From Veillonella absiana (lineage in GTDB: Bacteria > Bacillota > Negativicutes > Veillonellales > Veillonellaceae): DNA of 64,000 nt. The stretch lies in the NCBI RefSeq assembly GCF_032970905.1, contig NZ_JAWJZA010000001.1; one strand, given 5' to 3'. The notes below the pieces were generated by a model that saw nothing but the letters and a program-made list of their open reading frames with translations, did not search any database and was not told the origin of the DNA. Numbering within the stretch: the stretch's first letter is position 1; the number at the start of each line of letters is the position of its first letter. A program made the position numbers and the translations under genes. Below, piece after piece: positions 16,579-25,284 of the stretch.

Positions 16579-17545
16579 AATGATTATATCCTCTCGCCTC
16601 TAGCGTTTCTATTTTCCGTTCCTTCGTCACCATTTGTACAATATTATTACCTTCCAATACTTGACCGATAATAGTGATTTGACCTATTTTTTTTAAAGTG
16701 TCTTCCAACTCCTTTGGTGCCGTAAAAACAAGCTGAAAGTCTTCTCCACCATATAAGGCATAGTCAACGGGACGTGTGCCTAATGACTTTGCTAACGTAT
16801 AGGTCTCTTCATGAAGTGGTACTATTTGTTCATCAATGACAATATTCACGCCTGACGCCTTAGCAATTTCATGTAATTCACTAGCTAGGCCATCGCTAAT
16901 ATCATTCATACTTGTTACACCATGCATGCGTAGAGCTTGACCTAATTCAATTTGTGGATCAGGACGTTGATGACCAAGTATCGTCATGTCATAGCCATCA
17001 TAACCATACGATAAAGCACCTAAGCCTGTAGCAGCATACCCAACATAATTGGTAACCCCTACAATATCTCCAGGTCGTGCACCACTACGTAGAACAGCCG
17101 TACCACGAGGCACCTCACCTATAATCGTTACAGTTAATACGATGCCCTCTTGAGAGCTCACAGTATCGCCACCAAGAATATTTACATGATGTAGTTTACA
17201 TTGATCTTTTATGCCCTTATAGAATTCATCTAATATGGCCACATCTAGTGCCTTTGGTGCTGCCACAGATAATACAACTTGTCGTGGAATACCACCCATA
17301 GCTGCAATATCACTAAGATTGGCAGTCATCAGACGATAACCTACGTCATAAGGTGTCATATACCGCAAGGAAAAATGAATTTCCTCAACCATCGTATCAA
17401 TGGATACTAATTGTTCCATCTCAGGATTTGCCTTATAAATGGCACAGTCATCGCCAATGCCTGTCACCACCGTAGATGCATCGTTAATCACATCTGAATT
17501 AATACTATCTATGAAATTAAATTCACCAATATCTTGTAATTGCAT
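16568..17545 (-). CDS. thiL: ThiL, thiamine-monophosphate kinase
   Basis: The 325-residue AIR synthase-fold kinase phosphorylates thiamine monophosphate to the active diphosphate. Visible family motifs are GIGDDCAI near residue 30, VSIDTMVE, TANLSDIAAMGG, GGDTV and NDISDGLASE. First gene of the run through tsaE, tsaB, rimI, tsaD and the two-component pair; such thiL-t6A neighbours are common. The ribosome site before 17545 is weak. Confidence 0.96.
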   Translation of the reverse strand: MQLQDIGEFNFIDSINSDVINDASTVVTGIGDDCAIYKANPEMEQLVSIDTMVEEIHFSLRYMTPYDVGYRLMTANLSDIAAMGGIPRQVVLSVAAPKALDVAILDEFYKGIKDQCKLHHVNILGGDTVSSQEGIVLTVTIIGEVPRGTAVLRSGARPGDIVGVTNYVGYAATGLGALSYGYDGYDMTILGHQRPDPQIELGQALRMHGVTSMNDISDGLASELHEIAKASGVNIVIDEQIVPLHEETYTLAKSLGTRPVDYALYGGEDFQLVFTAPKELEDTLKKIGQITIIGQVLEGNNIVQMVTKERKIETLEARGYNHFGN

Positions 17546-17600
17546 AATAGCTCACATTTCTAAACTCATATAATAATCTAACTTATACTATATCAAATTT

Positions 17601-17637
17601 TACAAAAAATCTGTAGCAATTAGATTGCTACAGATTT
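17601..17637 (-). terminator. Terminator after the GerMN lipoprotein gene
   Basis: A perfect 14-base-pair stem AAATCTGTAGCAAT with a 3-base loop is followed by TTTTTT on the minus strand. Confidence 0.9.
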
Positions 17638-17656
17638 CTTTTACTCTAAAGAGTCA

Positions 17657-18238
17657 TTATTTAATTAAATTTTTCATACGTGTTAATGGTTCAGATGTAT
17701 CAAAAGAAGCAATAGACTTAACTTGTTTTCCATCAACCACAAATAGAACACTGTTAATATCATCAAAGGAGGTAAGTGTATTAACGATGGCTGCTAATTG
17801 TAATTTAACAGTCAAATCGCCCCCTTTACCAGCTGCAAAAGCTTTATTTACCTCTACCGTTGCAACTTTATCCTTAACAGTAACAGAGCTAATTTCAATA
17901 GCTTTATCAAAGATTGGATATTTATGACTACGATCAGATTTTAACATCGCTAACAATGCTGCTTTTGGCGTGCTCTTATCTGCAGAAATCTCTACAGATT
18001 CTTGGGTAACACCAGATGCATCCTCAGTAGGTATAAAATAAATCATTTTAACAGATTCACTAGAGCTACTTTTATCAAGTTTTCCAGTTGATGCATCCTT
18101 ATTTGCTTTAGTATCTTGCTGTACTGTTTTTTTACTAGAATCAGCTCCTGGGATAGCCATATCAGAACTACAACCAACGGCTGACACAGCTAATATGGCA
18201 ATACACATAGCAGATACTAATCTCATTTTTAACTTCAT
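17657..18238 (-). CDS. GerMN-domain lipoprotein
   Basis: The 193-residue protein has a lipoprotein signal with the lipobox AVGC (Cys23), a short Ser/Lys-rich linker (to about residue 65) and one GerMN domain (residues about 67-185). GerMN domains occur in spore germination protein GerM and in non-spore proteins near cell-wall amidases; they are thought to bind peptidoglycan or its modifying enzymes. It lies 3 bases after an amidase gene, which suggests joint action in wall turnover or division. The exact role is unknown. Confidence 0.85.
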   Translation of the reverse strand: MKLKMRLVSAMCIAILAVSAVGCSSDMAIPGADSSKKTVQQDTKANKDASTGKLDKSSSSESVKMIYFIPTEDASGVTQESVEISADKSTPKAALLAMLKSDRSHKYPIFDKAIEISSVTVKDKVATVEVNKAFAAGKGGDLTVKLQLAAIVNTLTSFDDINSVLFVVDGKQVKSIASFDTSEPLTRMKNLIK

Positions 18239-18241
18239 AGA

Positions 18242-19378
18242 TTAGCCTCCAAAGTAACTTGCTAAACCTGCTGCAATTTCTGCGGCAAAGCTTTGTTGTG
18301 TTTTTGTTGTATTCAATGCTGCCTCTTCAGTTGGATTAGAGATGAATCCAAGTTCTACCAAGATAGCTGGCATATCGGAATGACGTAATACATACAAGTT
18401 CCCCTCTTGAATACCACGGTCACCATTAAATTTTGGTTCATTCATGATTTGATCTTGTACTCGTTGAGCTAATTTAGCATCATACCCAGTTTTACTATAA
18501 TAATAAGTTGCAATGCCACCTACGCTAGGATTGCTGAATGCATTAATATGAATACTTACAAAAGCATCAGAATTATATTTATTTGCTACATTAACACGAG
18601 CTTGTAACTCATCTACACCACTCGCATTGGGTGCATATACATCAACGTCAGTTGTACGAGTCATATATACTTTAGCTCCACGTGCTTCTAAATCAGCCTT
18701 TAAGTATTTAGCAATTGGCAATGTAACTTGTTTTTCTTGTAAACCATTAGGCCCAATAGCACCTGGATCGCTACCACCATGCCCAGGATCAAGAGTAATA
18801 ACTTTACCTGCTAATCCACCAGAAGTTTTGTAATTACCATTAGAACTAATTGTTGTTGCAGCACCTGTCGAAGTTGAGCTTGTTTTTTTAGTGGAACTCG
18901 AACTAGACTTAGCAGTTGTTTTCTTACTGCCATAATAGTTACTTTTAGGTGCAACCCCTTGTTTTTGTACATCCATCACTATACGGTATGGTTTATTATT
19001 AACCGTATCCTTTTTCAAAGAAAATACTTTAATTCCATCTGTATCAAGAGCTTTAGGTGTTTTAATAGTTACATTTACATTTTTTCCAACTTGTGTCAAC
19101 TTAGCTGAGCTAGCAATGGAGGAGTCCATTGTCATCGATGACTTTACCTTACCAATTTTGGTATTCTTTAATGTAACGGTCGTCGTTTTTCCATCTTCAC
19201 TAATAGATGCACTAGCTTTCACTGGTGCAGATAAATCCATTACCATCCGCACATATGGTATGGGTGCATCATTTCTAGTTACCCATCTTGCATCTTGTAG
19301 AGTGGCCGCCTGTGCCTCAAATCCCATAAATGGAATCAACATAAGAAGGGCAAAGAAAAATAAGTAGAGTTTTCGCAA
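18242..19378 (-). CDS. N-acetylmuramoyl-L-alanine amidase with AMIN domain
   Basis: The secreted zinc amidase has a signal peptide (first 24 residues ending AQA), an AMIN peptidoglycan- or envelope-targeting domain (about 30-125), a Ser/Thr/Lys-rich linker, and an Amidase_3 domain (about 185-375). Zinc and catalytic residues are in LDPGHGGSDPGA, LQEKQV, SIHINAF and VELGFISN. It cuts between MurNAc and the stem peptide. The start chosen is TTG at 19378, 8 bases after GGAGTG; an upstream in-frame TTG at 19402 has no ribosome site. It is co-transcribed with the GerMN lipoprotein. AmiC-like enzymes act in daughter-cell separation. Confidence 0.92.
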   Translation of the reverse strand: MRKLYLFFFALLMLIPFMGFEAQAATLQDARWVTRNDAPIPYVRMVMDLSAPVKASASISEDGKTTTVTLKNTKIGKVKSSMTMDSSIASSAKLTQVGKNVNVTIKTPKALDTDGIKVFSLKKDTVNNKPYRIVMDVQKQGVAPKSNYYGSKKTTAKSSSSSTKKTSSTSTGAATTISSNGNYKTSGGLAGKVITLDPGHGGSDPGAIGPNGLQEKQVTLPIAKYLKADLEARGAKVYMTRTTDVDVYAPNASGVDELQARVNVANKYNSDAFVSIHINAFSNPSVGGIATYYYSKTGYDAKLAQRVQDQIMNEPKFNGDRGIQEGNLYVLRHSDMPAILVELGFISNPTEEAALNTTKTQQSFAAEIAAGLASYFGG

Positions 19379-19418
19379 AACATTCACTCCAATCAAGTTC
19401 AAATCCTAGTACATCATT

Positions 19419-19447
19419 GGTGTAAATTAATTCATATAATTTACACC
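19419..19447. promoter_or_regulatory. Perfect dyad upstream of the amidase gene (candidate operator)
   Basis: GGTGTAAATT (19419-19428) and AATTTACACC (19438-19447) are perfect inverses nine bases apart, 41 bases before the amidase start. The symmetry and size suit a dimeric regulator. No known consensus is claimed. The remaining gap to 19685 is AT-rich with no recognisable gene. Confidence 0.5.
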
Positions 19448-19684
19448 ACGTGGTACGCTATCATAATTTTAATGTCATATCTCAATTATAGTCTGATTAC
19501 ATCGTAATAAGATGAAGATTTACTATTTATTTTCATAAATAACATTCGATTGACTAAATGTCATTAAGATAACAATATATTCACAAAATCTCATTACGTC
19601 AGTTATTTATTATACCACAGAATTCCGCTCTAGGTACACAGTCAATGTACATTCAAGTCCTTAAATCCCTCTATCAAAACACAT

Positions 19685-19720
19685 AAAAAAGGGATATATA
19701 CAATTTACAGCATATATCCC
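19685..19720 (-). terminator. Terminator after the MBL-fold lipoprotein gene
   Basis: GGGATATAT and ATATATCCC form a stem with a 12-base loop, followed on the minus strand by TTTTTT. Confidence 0.8.
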
Positions 19721-19772
19721 CTATATATATGACCTTATATGGTATATTATGAGTAAAAATTTTTTTACTACT

Positions 19773-20747
19773 TTATCGTTCTGTCTCTACTTGCCATGTC
19801 TTTCCATCTGTACTAATGTGCACTATACCCATCGTGTCAGTTCTATAAATAGAAACCTTTTCTTGTTGTAACCTAGTTAATGTTTTATCCCCAGGATGAT
19901 TATAACTATTATGTAAACCTACAGAAATAACACCAATTTCTGGGCGTACAGATCGGATAAACTTTGTAGGTGAACTATGATCAGAACCATGATGCGCTAC
20001 CTTGAGAACACGAGCAAATAATTTACTATTCTGCTCCTTCACCAATCGAGCTTCTTCAATCTTTTCAGCATCACCAGTAAATAGCATAGAAAATTTACCA
20101 AATTTAAACTTTCCCACAATAGAATTATTATTCAAATCAGGTTTCCCTTTTGAATCCTTAATAACGTCCTCCCACGGGGCATAGACGATGAAAGTTGAAT
20201 TACTTCCAAAATCTACCACATCACCTTTATGTAAACTATGATGTCTAATATGATTTTTTTCGATGATTCGTCGATAGGAATTTTCCACCGTTGTTTTGGT
20301 GATTATACCATTGTCATAAACATTTTCAATTTCAAAATTTTTAGCTATGGCTAAAAATCCCCCAATATGATCCTCATGTCCATGAGTAATAATAATATTT
20401 TTAAATTTCTTTACCCCTAATTGTTGCAATTGAGCCACTATATTGGGGCGATGTGCCACATCCCCCGTATCAATCAAGCTATATTCATTTCCGACCTTAA
20501 CGAGGAATGCGTCACCTTGTCCAATATTTAGAGCATATACATGGACCGTCCCCTTAGCTTCATTAGGATAATCGTCACGCTCTTGATCATTGACTGAACT
20601 TTCAGCAGCCCCGTTTGTCACATTTAGTACACTCGTGGCTTGATCTAAAATAATATTCGCTGCACTTTCATTGTTACATCCTGCTAGTGAAAGTACGAAC
20701 ACAAGGAGACACAAACAATATGTAATTATTTTTTGTATTGATTTCAT
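19773..20747 (-). CDS. ComEC/Rec2-like metallo-beta-lactamase lipoprotein
   Basis: The 324-residue protein has a lipoprotein signal with lipobox SLAGC (Cys24), then a metallo-beta-lactamase fold like the soluble domain of ComEC: NIGQGDAFLVK, LIDTG, and the metal motif THGHEDHIGG (His122-Asp126-His127), then LFTGDAE and VAHHGSDHSSP. No transmembrane competence channel is present, so it is not ComEC itself. Related stand-alone proteins are predicted extracytoplasmic hydrolases, possibly nucleases or phosphodiesterases. Monocistronic, with its own terminator. Substrate unknown. Confidence 0.85.
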   Translation of the reverse strand: MKSIQKIITYCLCLLVFVLSLAGCNNESAANIILDQATSVLNVTNGAAESSVNDQERDDYPNEAKGTVHVYALNIGQGDAFLVKVGNEYSLIDTGDVAHRPNIVAQLQQLGVKKFKNIIITHGHEDHIGGFLAIAKNFEIENVYDNGIITKTTVENSYRRIIEKNHIRHHSLHKGDVVDFGSNSTFIVYAPWEDVIKDSKGKPDLNNNSIVGKFKFGKFSMLFTGDAEKIEEARLVKEQNSKLFARVLKVAHHGSDHSSPTKFIRSVRPEIGVISVGLHNSYNHPGDKTLTRLQQEKVSIYRTDTMGIVHISTDGKTWQVETER

Positions 20748-20820
20748 TCACACACTCCCAATAATATAATCTCTATCTACTTCTAAATACATAGACTACA
20801 CTGAATATACAAACAATATA

Positions 20821-22365
20821 CTAAACATTCAGTGAGGGAGAAAGCAATTCGCTAATAACACTCCCTATACGAACACTCACATCACTAGGAGTATATCCCC
20901 ACAACTTTTTTGTCCCTAAGCGATCTGCAGTATAACTATGTAAAAACGTACCTATAAGTGCTGCTTCATTTACCTCATATCCTTGTGCCACAAAAGCCGA
21001 AATCATACCGGTTAGCACATCACCCATTCCTCCGGTGCCCATACCTGAATTACCAGCCATATTTATATAAATCGTCCCATTAGGCAATGCTACTAATGAA
21101 GGAATGCCCTTTAAGACAAGAACAACATGTTGTGCTATAGCAAAGTCACGAGCACTTTGAACATAATTCTTTTGAATGTCTAAAATTGAGCGCCCTGTCA
21201 ATCGACTGAACTCACCTAGATGCGGTGTCATAATAGCTGGATGAGAGCGAGATTGCAAAACTCCATTCGTCTCTCCATTAGCCATATCTCCCAAAGCATA
21301 GAAAGCATCGGCATCAAGCACAATAGGCCCATCATAGGTCGCTAAAAATTCGAGTACTATTTGTGCCGTTTCCTCACGTCTCCCTAATCCAGGGCCCAAT
21401 GCCAGCACACTCTTATCTTTTACCAAATCCATTATATCTGACACACTGCGAAAAGAGGCAGTCATCACCTCTGGCATAACTTTATTTTGCAACGTACGTA
21501 AACAATCGTCTGGTACAGCTACAGTTGTTTTACCTGCCCCACTATGAACAGATGCCTCGCCAGCCATCAAAGGTGCCCCAATCATACCATTAGAACCACC
21601 AATAACTAGAGTGTGCCCATTACGGCCTTTATGGGCTATTGCACTCCTAGGACGCAATAGGGTCTCTATTAATCTAATATCTAATCCCCACGTATTGTGA
21701 TAGGCTTGATAATTTTGTAACACCTTCTCAAAGGGGATACCTAAAGGTTTTACAATTACATGCCCAGCATACTCTTTACCAGGATACAAACATACGCCTT
21801 GTTTGGTAGCGCCAAAAGTAATCGTATAATCAGCCTTAAAACTAGAGTGAGATACCTCACCTGTATTAGCATTTACACCAGCCGGTATATCAATGGACCA
21901 TTTACTGATAGAATATAATTCACACTGAGATTGTACTATTTCAATAACCTCCTTCATCTGAAACCGCAATTCACCTTTCATTCCAGTTCCAATGAGACCT
22001 TCCACAACCGCCCATATAGTATGCCATGGAATATCATCTAGTGATGTATAGATTGCTATCCCTAACTGCTTAACCATATGTAATTGCTCTTTAAATAGCT
22101 GAGAGCCCTTTTGACTTTCACCAAAAAGATATATACAAACAGGAATTTCTAGTTCCATTAAATGGCGAGCTGCCACAAGACCATCAGCACCATTGTTACC
22201 ATTTCCAGAGAGAAATAAAATAGATTTTGCCCCTTTGTAATGATTGGCCAAAACTTGTGCCACATCAGAACCTGCATTTTCCATGAGATACCCTAATGGA
22301 ATTCCGTATTTTTCTGGCGCCATACGGTCAATGTATTGGGACTCTTCCTTTGTTAATATTCGCAT
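20821..22365 (-). CDS. nnrDE: Bifunctional NAD(P)H-hydrate epimerase / ADP-dependent dehydratase
   Basis: The 514-residue fusion repairs damaged NAD(P)HX. Residues about 1-215 are the YjeF_N epimerase (SGNGNNGADGLVAARHL, DIPAGVNANTGEV). Residues about 230-510 are the ribokinase-like ADP-dependent dehydratase (KGRNGHTLVIGGS, ALGPGLG, LTPHLGEFSRL and the catalytic GMGTGGMGDVLTG). The two-domain order matches E. coli NnrDE (YjeF). It follows acpS, a frequent neighbour in Firmicutes. The ATG has TGAGGTGAAAAC upstream. Confidence 0.95.
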   Translation of the reverse strand: MRILTKEESQYIDRMAPEKYGIPLGYLMENAGSDVAQVLANHYKGAKSILFLSGNGNNGADGLVAARHLMELEIPVCIYLFGESQKGSQLFKEQLHMVKQLGIAIYTSLDDIPWHTIWAVVEGLIGTGMKGELRFQMKEVIEIVQSQCELYSISKWSIDIPAGVNANTGEVSHSSFKADYTITFGATKQGVCLYPGKEYAGHVIVKPLGIPFEKVLQNYQAYHNTWGLDIRLIETLLRPRSAIAHKGRNGHTLVIGGSNGMIGAPLMAGEASVHSGAGKTTVAVPDDCLRTLQNKVMPEVMTASFRSVSDIMDLVKDKSVLALGPGLGRREETAQIVLEFLATYDGPIVLDADAFYALGDMANGETNGVLQSRSHPAIMTPHLGEFSRLTGRSILDIQKNYVQSARDFAIAQHVVLVLKGIPSLVALPNGTIYINMAGNSGMGTGGMGDVLTGMISAFVAQGYEVNEAALIGTFLHSYTADRLGTKKLWGYTPSDVSVRIGSVISELLSPSLNV

Positions 22366-22454
22366 GTTTTCACCTCAATCAATCTGAATTTGAACTATAT
22401 GTCCTCATTACGGTAGTGGGTTAGAGAAAATATCTATCCATGATTTACTAGTAT

Positions 22455-22823
22455 CTATTTGCTCAAAATAACTTGAGCCATTGCTATGTTCTGACAATGA
22501 CTAATAGATACTTGTACATCACTATACCCCCCTTGTTCAAATATATTTTTAAATACCCCAGATATTGTAATATAAGGGGCTCCTAATTCATCATGATCAA
22601 TTTGAATCTCTTGCCAGGAACCATAACGCATTCCTGTTCCTAAAGCCTTCAAAAATGCTTCTTTTGCAGCGTAAAGGCCTGCAAAGGACTCATATTGATG
22701 TTTCCCCTTACTCTTACAATAGAAAACCTCTATAGGTGTATATACGCGTTCTATAAAGGCATTATTTCTTTCAATAGCCATTTGAATCCGTTCAATTTCA
22801 ATTATATCAATGCCTAGTTTCAT
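22455..22823 (-). CDS. acpS: AcpS, holo-[acyl-carrier-protein] synthase
   Basis: The 122-residue enzyme transfers 4'-phosphopantetheine from CoA to the ACP serine. Motifs are GIDIIEIERI with the metal-binding Asp near residue 5, and FAGLYAAKEAFLKALG with its Glu. The ATG at 22823 follows GGAGG by 4 bases; an in-frame extension to 22880 crosses that site and is rejected. Paired with nnrDE downstream. Confidence 0.96.
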   Translation of the reverse strand: MKLGIDIIEIERIQMAIERNNAFIERVYTPIEVFYCKSKGKHQYESFAGLYAAKEAFLKALGTGMRYGSWQEIQIDHDELGAPYITISGVFKNIFEQGGYSDVQVSISHCQNIAMAQVILSK

Positions 22824-22898
22824 GCATCCTCCTCGGATGAGTGTAATACAAAATACAAGAGCTGTATACTCATTATACACAAGGCCTTATAAATAGAC

Positions 22899-22936
22899 AA
22901 AAAAAATCCCAACCCTATTGATACAACAGGATTGGA
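22899..22936 (-). terminator. tRNA-Leu terminator
   Basis: On the minus strand a GC-containing hairpin (TCCAATCCT...AGGGTTGGGA, with one bulge) is followed by eight T residues, 16 bases after the tRNA end. Confidence 0.85.
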
Positions 22937-22951
22937 ACTTTATTAGCTTTA

Positions 22952-23037
22952 TGGTGCCGGAGGTGGGACTTGAACCCACACGGTGTTACCCGCTTGATTT
23001 TGAGTCAAGTGCGTCTGCCATTCCGCCACTCCGGCAC
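22952..23037 (-). tRNA. tRNA-Leu, anticodon CAA
   Basis: The 86-base gene folds as a class II tRNA: acceptor stem GTGCCGG/CCGGCAC, D-arm with GGCAGAC, anticodon stem CTTGA/TCAAG with loop CTCAAAA (anticodon CAA, reading UUG), a variable arm, the T-arm GTGGGTTCAAGTCCCAC, and an encoded CCA end. It has its own promoter and terminator and lies between surE and acpS. Confidence 0.97.
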
Positions 23038-23052
23038 ATCGGAACAATTGCT

Positions 23053-23081
23053 ATTATACCGAAACGACTATACCTTGTCAA
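23053..23081 (-). promoter_or_regulatory. Consensus promoter of tRNA-Leu
   Basis: TTGACA (23076-23081), exactly 17 bases, TATAAT (23053-23058) on the minus strand. The -35 overlaps the last codons of surE. The -10 ends 15 bases before the tRNA, so the primary transcript has almost no leader. Confidence 0.88.
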
Positions 23082-23829
23082 CAATTTTTTTTACAATTTC
23101 CATATCTTCATCATTCTGCTGCTTCCAGGTTAATGCTACTACAGTAATTACGCCATGTTCTATGCGTTCTACATCCGTAGGAATATCGTCCTTATCAAAC
23201 TCTAAATGACCGCCAATCCAAAAGTATTCATCCCCGCGACGACTCATGCGAGCATCAATAATATCTGTATATCGCTGGAATCCTTGACTTACAACCTCTA
23301 CATGATCCCAGTCACATGGGCCTTCCAATGGAAAATTTACATTTAAGAGACCATGAAATGCTTCCTTTACAAATATTTGCTCAATAAAAGACTTAATAAA
23401 TGGCAACATCTCTTCCCCACGTCGAGAACTGTATTTTCTCACTGAAAGCGCTAACCCTGGTATATTATAGAACATGGATTCCATAGCCCCTGAAACAGTG
23501 CCTGAATACAGTACATCAGATCCTAAATTAAATCCATGATTAATACCCGATATCACCAGGTCCGGCATATCATCTACAAGTAAATAACTCATAGCTAGTT
23601 TCATACAATCAGACGGTGTTCCTGTAACTGCCATCAATCTTGGGTTTGCTGTATCATCGCTAAATTTACGAATCTTTAAAGGTGTTTCAATCGTCAAGGC
23701 ATGTGATTTGGCACTTTGCTCCACTTCGGGTGCCACAACTGTGACTTGATAAAATTGTGCTAAATAATCGGCCATATCACGAAGGCCGGGCGCTAAAATA
23801 CCATCATCATTACAAATTAAAATATGCAT
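23068..23829 (-). CDS. surE: SurE, 5'/3'-nucleotidase
   Basis: The 253-residue SurE-fold metal-dependent phosphatase begins MHILICNDDG with the metal-binding Asp8/Asp9, followed by PEVEQSAKSHALT with the metal Ser, and VISGINHGFNLGSDVLYSGTV with the Asn ligand. SurE removes phosphate from nucleoside 5'- or 3'-monophosphates. It stands alone. Its 3' end carries the promoter of tRNA-Leu. Confidence 0.96.
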   Translation of the reverse strand: MHILICNDDGILAPGLRDMADYLAQFYQVTVVAPEVEQSAKSHALTIETPLKIRKFSDDTANPRLMAVTGTPSDCMKLAMSYLLVDDMPDLVISGINHGFNLGSDVLYSGTVSGAMESMFYNIPGLALSVRKYSSRRGEEMLPFIKSFIEQIFVKEAFHGLLNVNFPLEGPCDWDHVEVVSQGFQRYTDIIDARMSRRGDEYFWIGGHLEFDKDDIPTDVERIEHGVITVVALTWKQQNDEDMEIVKKIVDKV

Positions 23830-23978
23830 ATATACCTCTATAAATTATTAATTCTACACTATCTAAAACCATGTATCCTATAGGATAACTCTAGTGAGCT
23901 CACATATAATCATCATATGAACTAACATAGTATAACTTTCATGAGATTATTATACTTGAAAATTCCTCTCTATAGCAA

Positions 23979-24006
23979 AAAGCAGCCGATCAAAATCGAC
24001 TGCTTT
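23979..24006 (-). terminator. Terminator after the GT2 gene
   Basis: AAAGCAG-C-CGAT / ATCG-A-CTGCTTT hairpin with one mismatch, followed on the minus strand by TTTTTG; it lies directly after the stop codon at 24011. Confidence 0.75.
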
Positions 24007-24010
24007 CATA

Positions 24011-25267
24011 TTATTTTTTATTCATGTTGCCCATACGAGTTAATTTCACATCCTCAAGTGCAACGGCACGAGTATGAATCGTATGAGACCAAACCTTGTT
24101 GTAACGGCGGAAATAGCCAAGAATATTGACTGGAACCCAGGAGTACACAAAGAGTGGATATAACAAATAATAGAACCAAATTTTTGGTGGCACCTTAATT
24201 TTAAGGAGTACAATCAATGGGAAAAGATATTGTCCTACCCCAATGATGGTCCACACCGTTACTGGCATAATTTGATACAAAATATTTGTATAAATTGGGT
24301 AATATCCATTGATGTAAGATAATACTAAGTATACGGTAGATAATAATAAGAAATATGGCTGACTCACTTGGAAAATCCCATCAAGAATCATAATATTTCC
24401 AGTTTTTACACCTATGGTAAAGAGTTTTGGAATATATCGCTCTGCACATAGAAATTGCCCCTGTGCCCAACGAAGACGTTGTTTACAAGATGCCATCATA
24501 GTAGTTACTTTTTCATCATATACAATAGCATCATGAGCCCAACAAGTACGAATTCCATGAGTCAATAACTTCATAGAGAATTCCATATCTTCTGTAAGGC
24601 TGTTACATTCCCAACCATAGTCTCGAATGATAGAGGTGCGAATACACATACCTGTGCCACCCAATGCAGTAGATAAACCCAATCTGTATTTAGCTAGATG
24701 CCACATATGATTAACCATCCAAAACGCAATAGAGAATGTACCTGCTACCCAAGAGTCTGTAGGATTTTTGGAGTTCAAATACCCTTGAATAACAGATTCA
24801 CCTTTTTCAAGATGATCATTCATTTCCAAGAGAAATTGTGGATGCACTAAATTATCAGCATCAAAGACAAGATAGGCATCATATTTTCGTTGCATTTGTT
24901 CAACGCGCTCAAACATCCACCCCATAGCATAGCCTTTGCCTACTTCTTCTTGGTTAAAGCGTTCATGCACTAAGGCCCCTGCTTCACCAGCTACTTTTGC
25001 AGTATTATCTGTGCAGTTATCTGCTACCACAAAGATATCATAGAGTTCATCAGGATAATCTAAACTGCGTAGATTCTTGACTAATTCTCCTACTACAACC
25101 TCTTCATTATGCGCACAAATAACAACGGCAAAGGAGTTTTTCGGTGTATAGTTTTTATGTACGCGTTGACGCCACATGCCTACGACGGCCAACACAAAAT
25201 AATAAATCGTGTAAATTACGATTATTACCTGCATAGGAATCAATAGTAGATCCAGTAGGTAATCCAT
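24011..25267 (-). CDS. Membrane glycosyltransferase, GT2 family
   Basis: The 418-residue processive-type GT2 protein has one N-terminal membrane segment, a cytoplasmic GT-A domain, and several C-terminal segments (about residues 300-390). Catalytic features are CAHNEE, VFDADN (DxD-like), TEDMEFSMKL (the ED base) and QRLRWAQGQ. The build resembles PgaC/IcaA and cellulose synthase-like enzymes, but donor and product cannot be read from sequence. The ATG at 25267 lies 9 bases after GGAGG; a TTG three codons earlier is too close to it. It follows pssA by 17 bases, so it is probably made with phospholipid enzymes. Confidence 0.85.
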   Translation of the reverse strand: MDYLLDLLLIPMQVIIVIYTIYYFVLAVVGMWRQRVHKNYTPKNSFAVVICAHNEEVVVGELVKNLRSLDYPDELYDIFVVADNCTDNTAKVAGEAGALVHERFNQEEVGKGYAMGWMFERVEQMQRKYDAYLVFDADNLVHPQFLLEMNDHLEKGESVIQGYLNSKNPTDSWVAGTFSIAFWMVNHMWHLAKYRLGLSTALGGTGMCIRTSIIRDYGWECNSLTEDMEFSMKLLTHGIRTCWAHDAIVYDEKVTTMMASCKQRLRWAQGQFLCAERYIPKLFTIGVKTGNIMILDGIFQVSQPYFLLLSTVYLVLSYINGYYPIYTNILYQIMPVTVWTIIGVGQYLFPLIVLLKIKVPPKIWFYYLLYPLFVYSWVPVNILGYFRRYNKVWSHTIHTRAVALEDVKLTRMGNMNKK

Positions 25268-25284
25268 GTAATACAACCTCCACC

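Noticed and set aside
22918..23209. Plus-strand open frames across tRNA-Leu and the surE end
   Set aside because: They run through a tRNA gene and its promoter, with no ribosome site.
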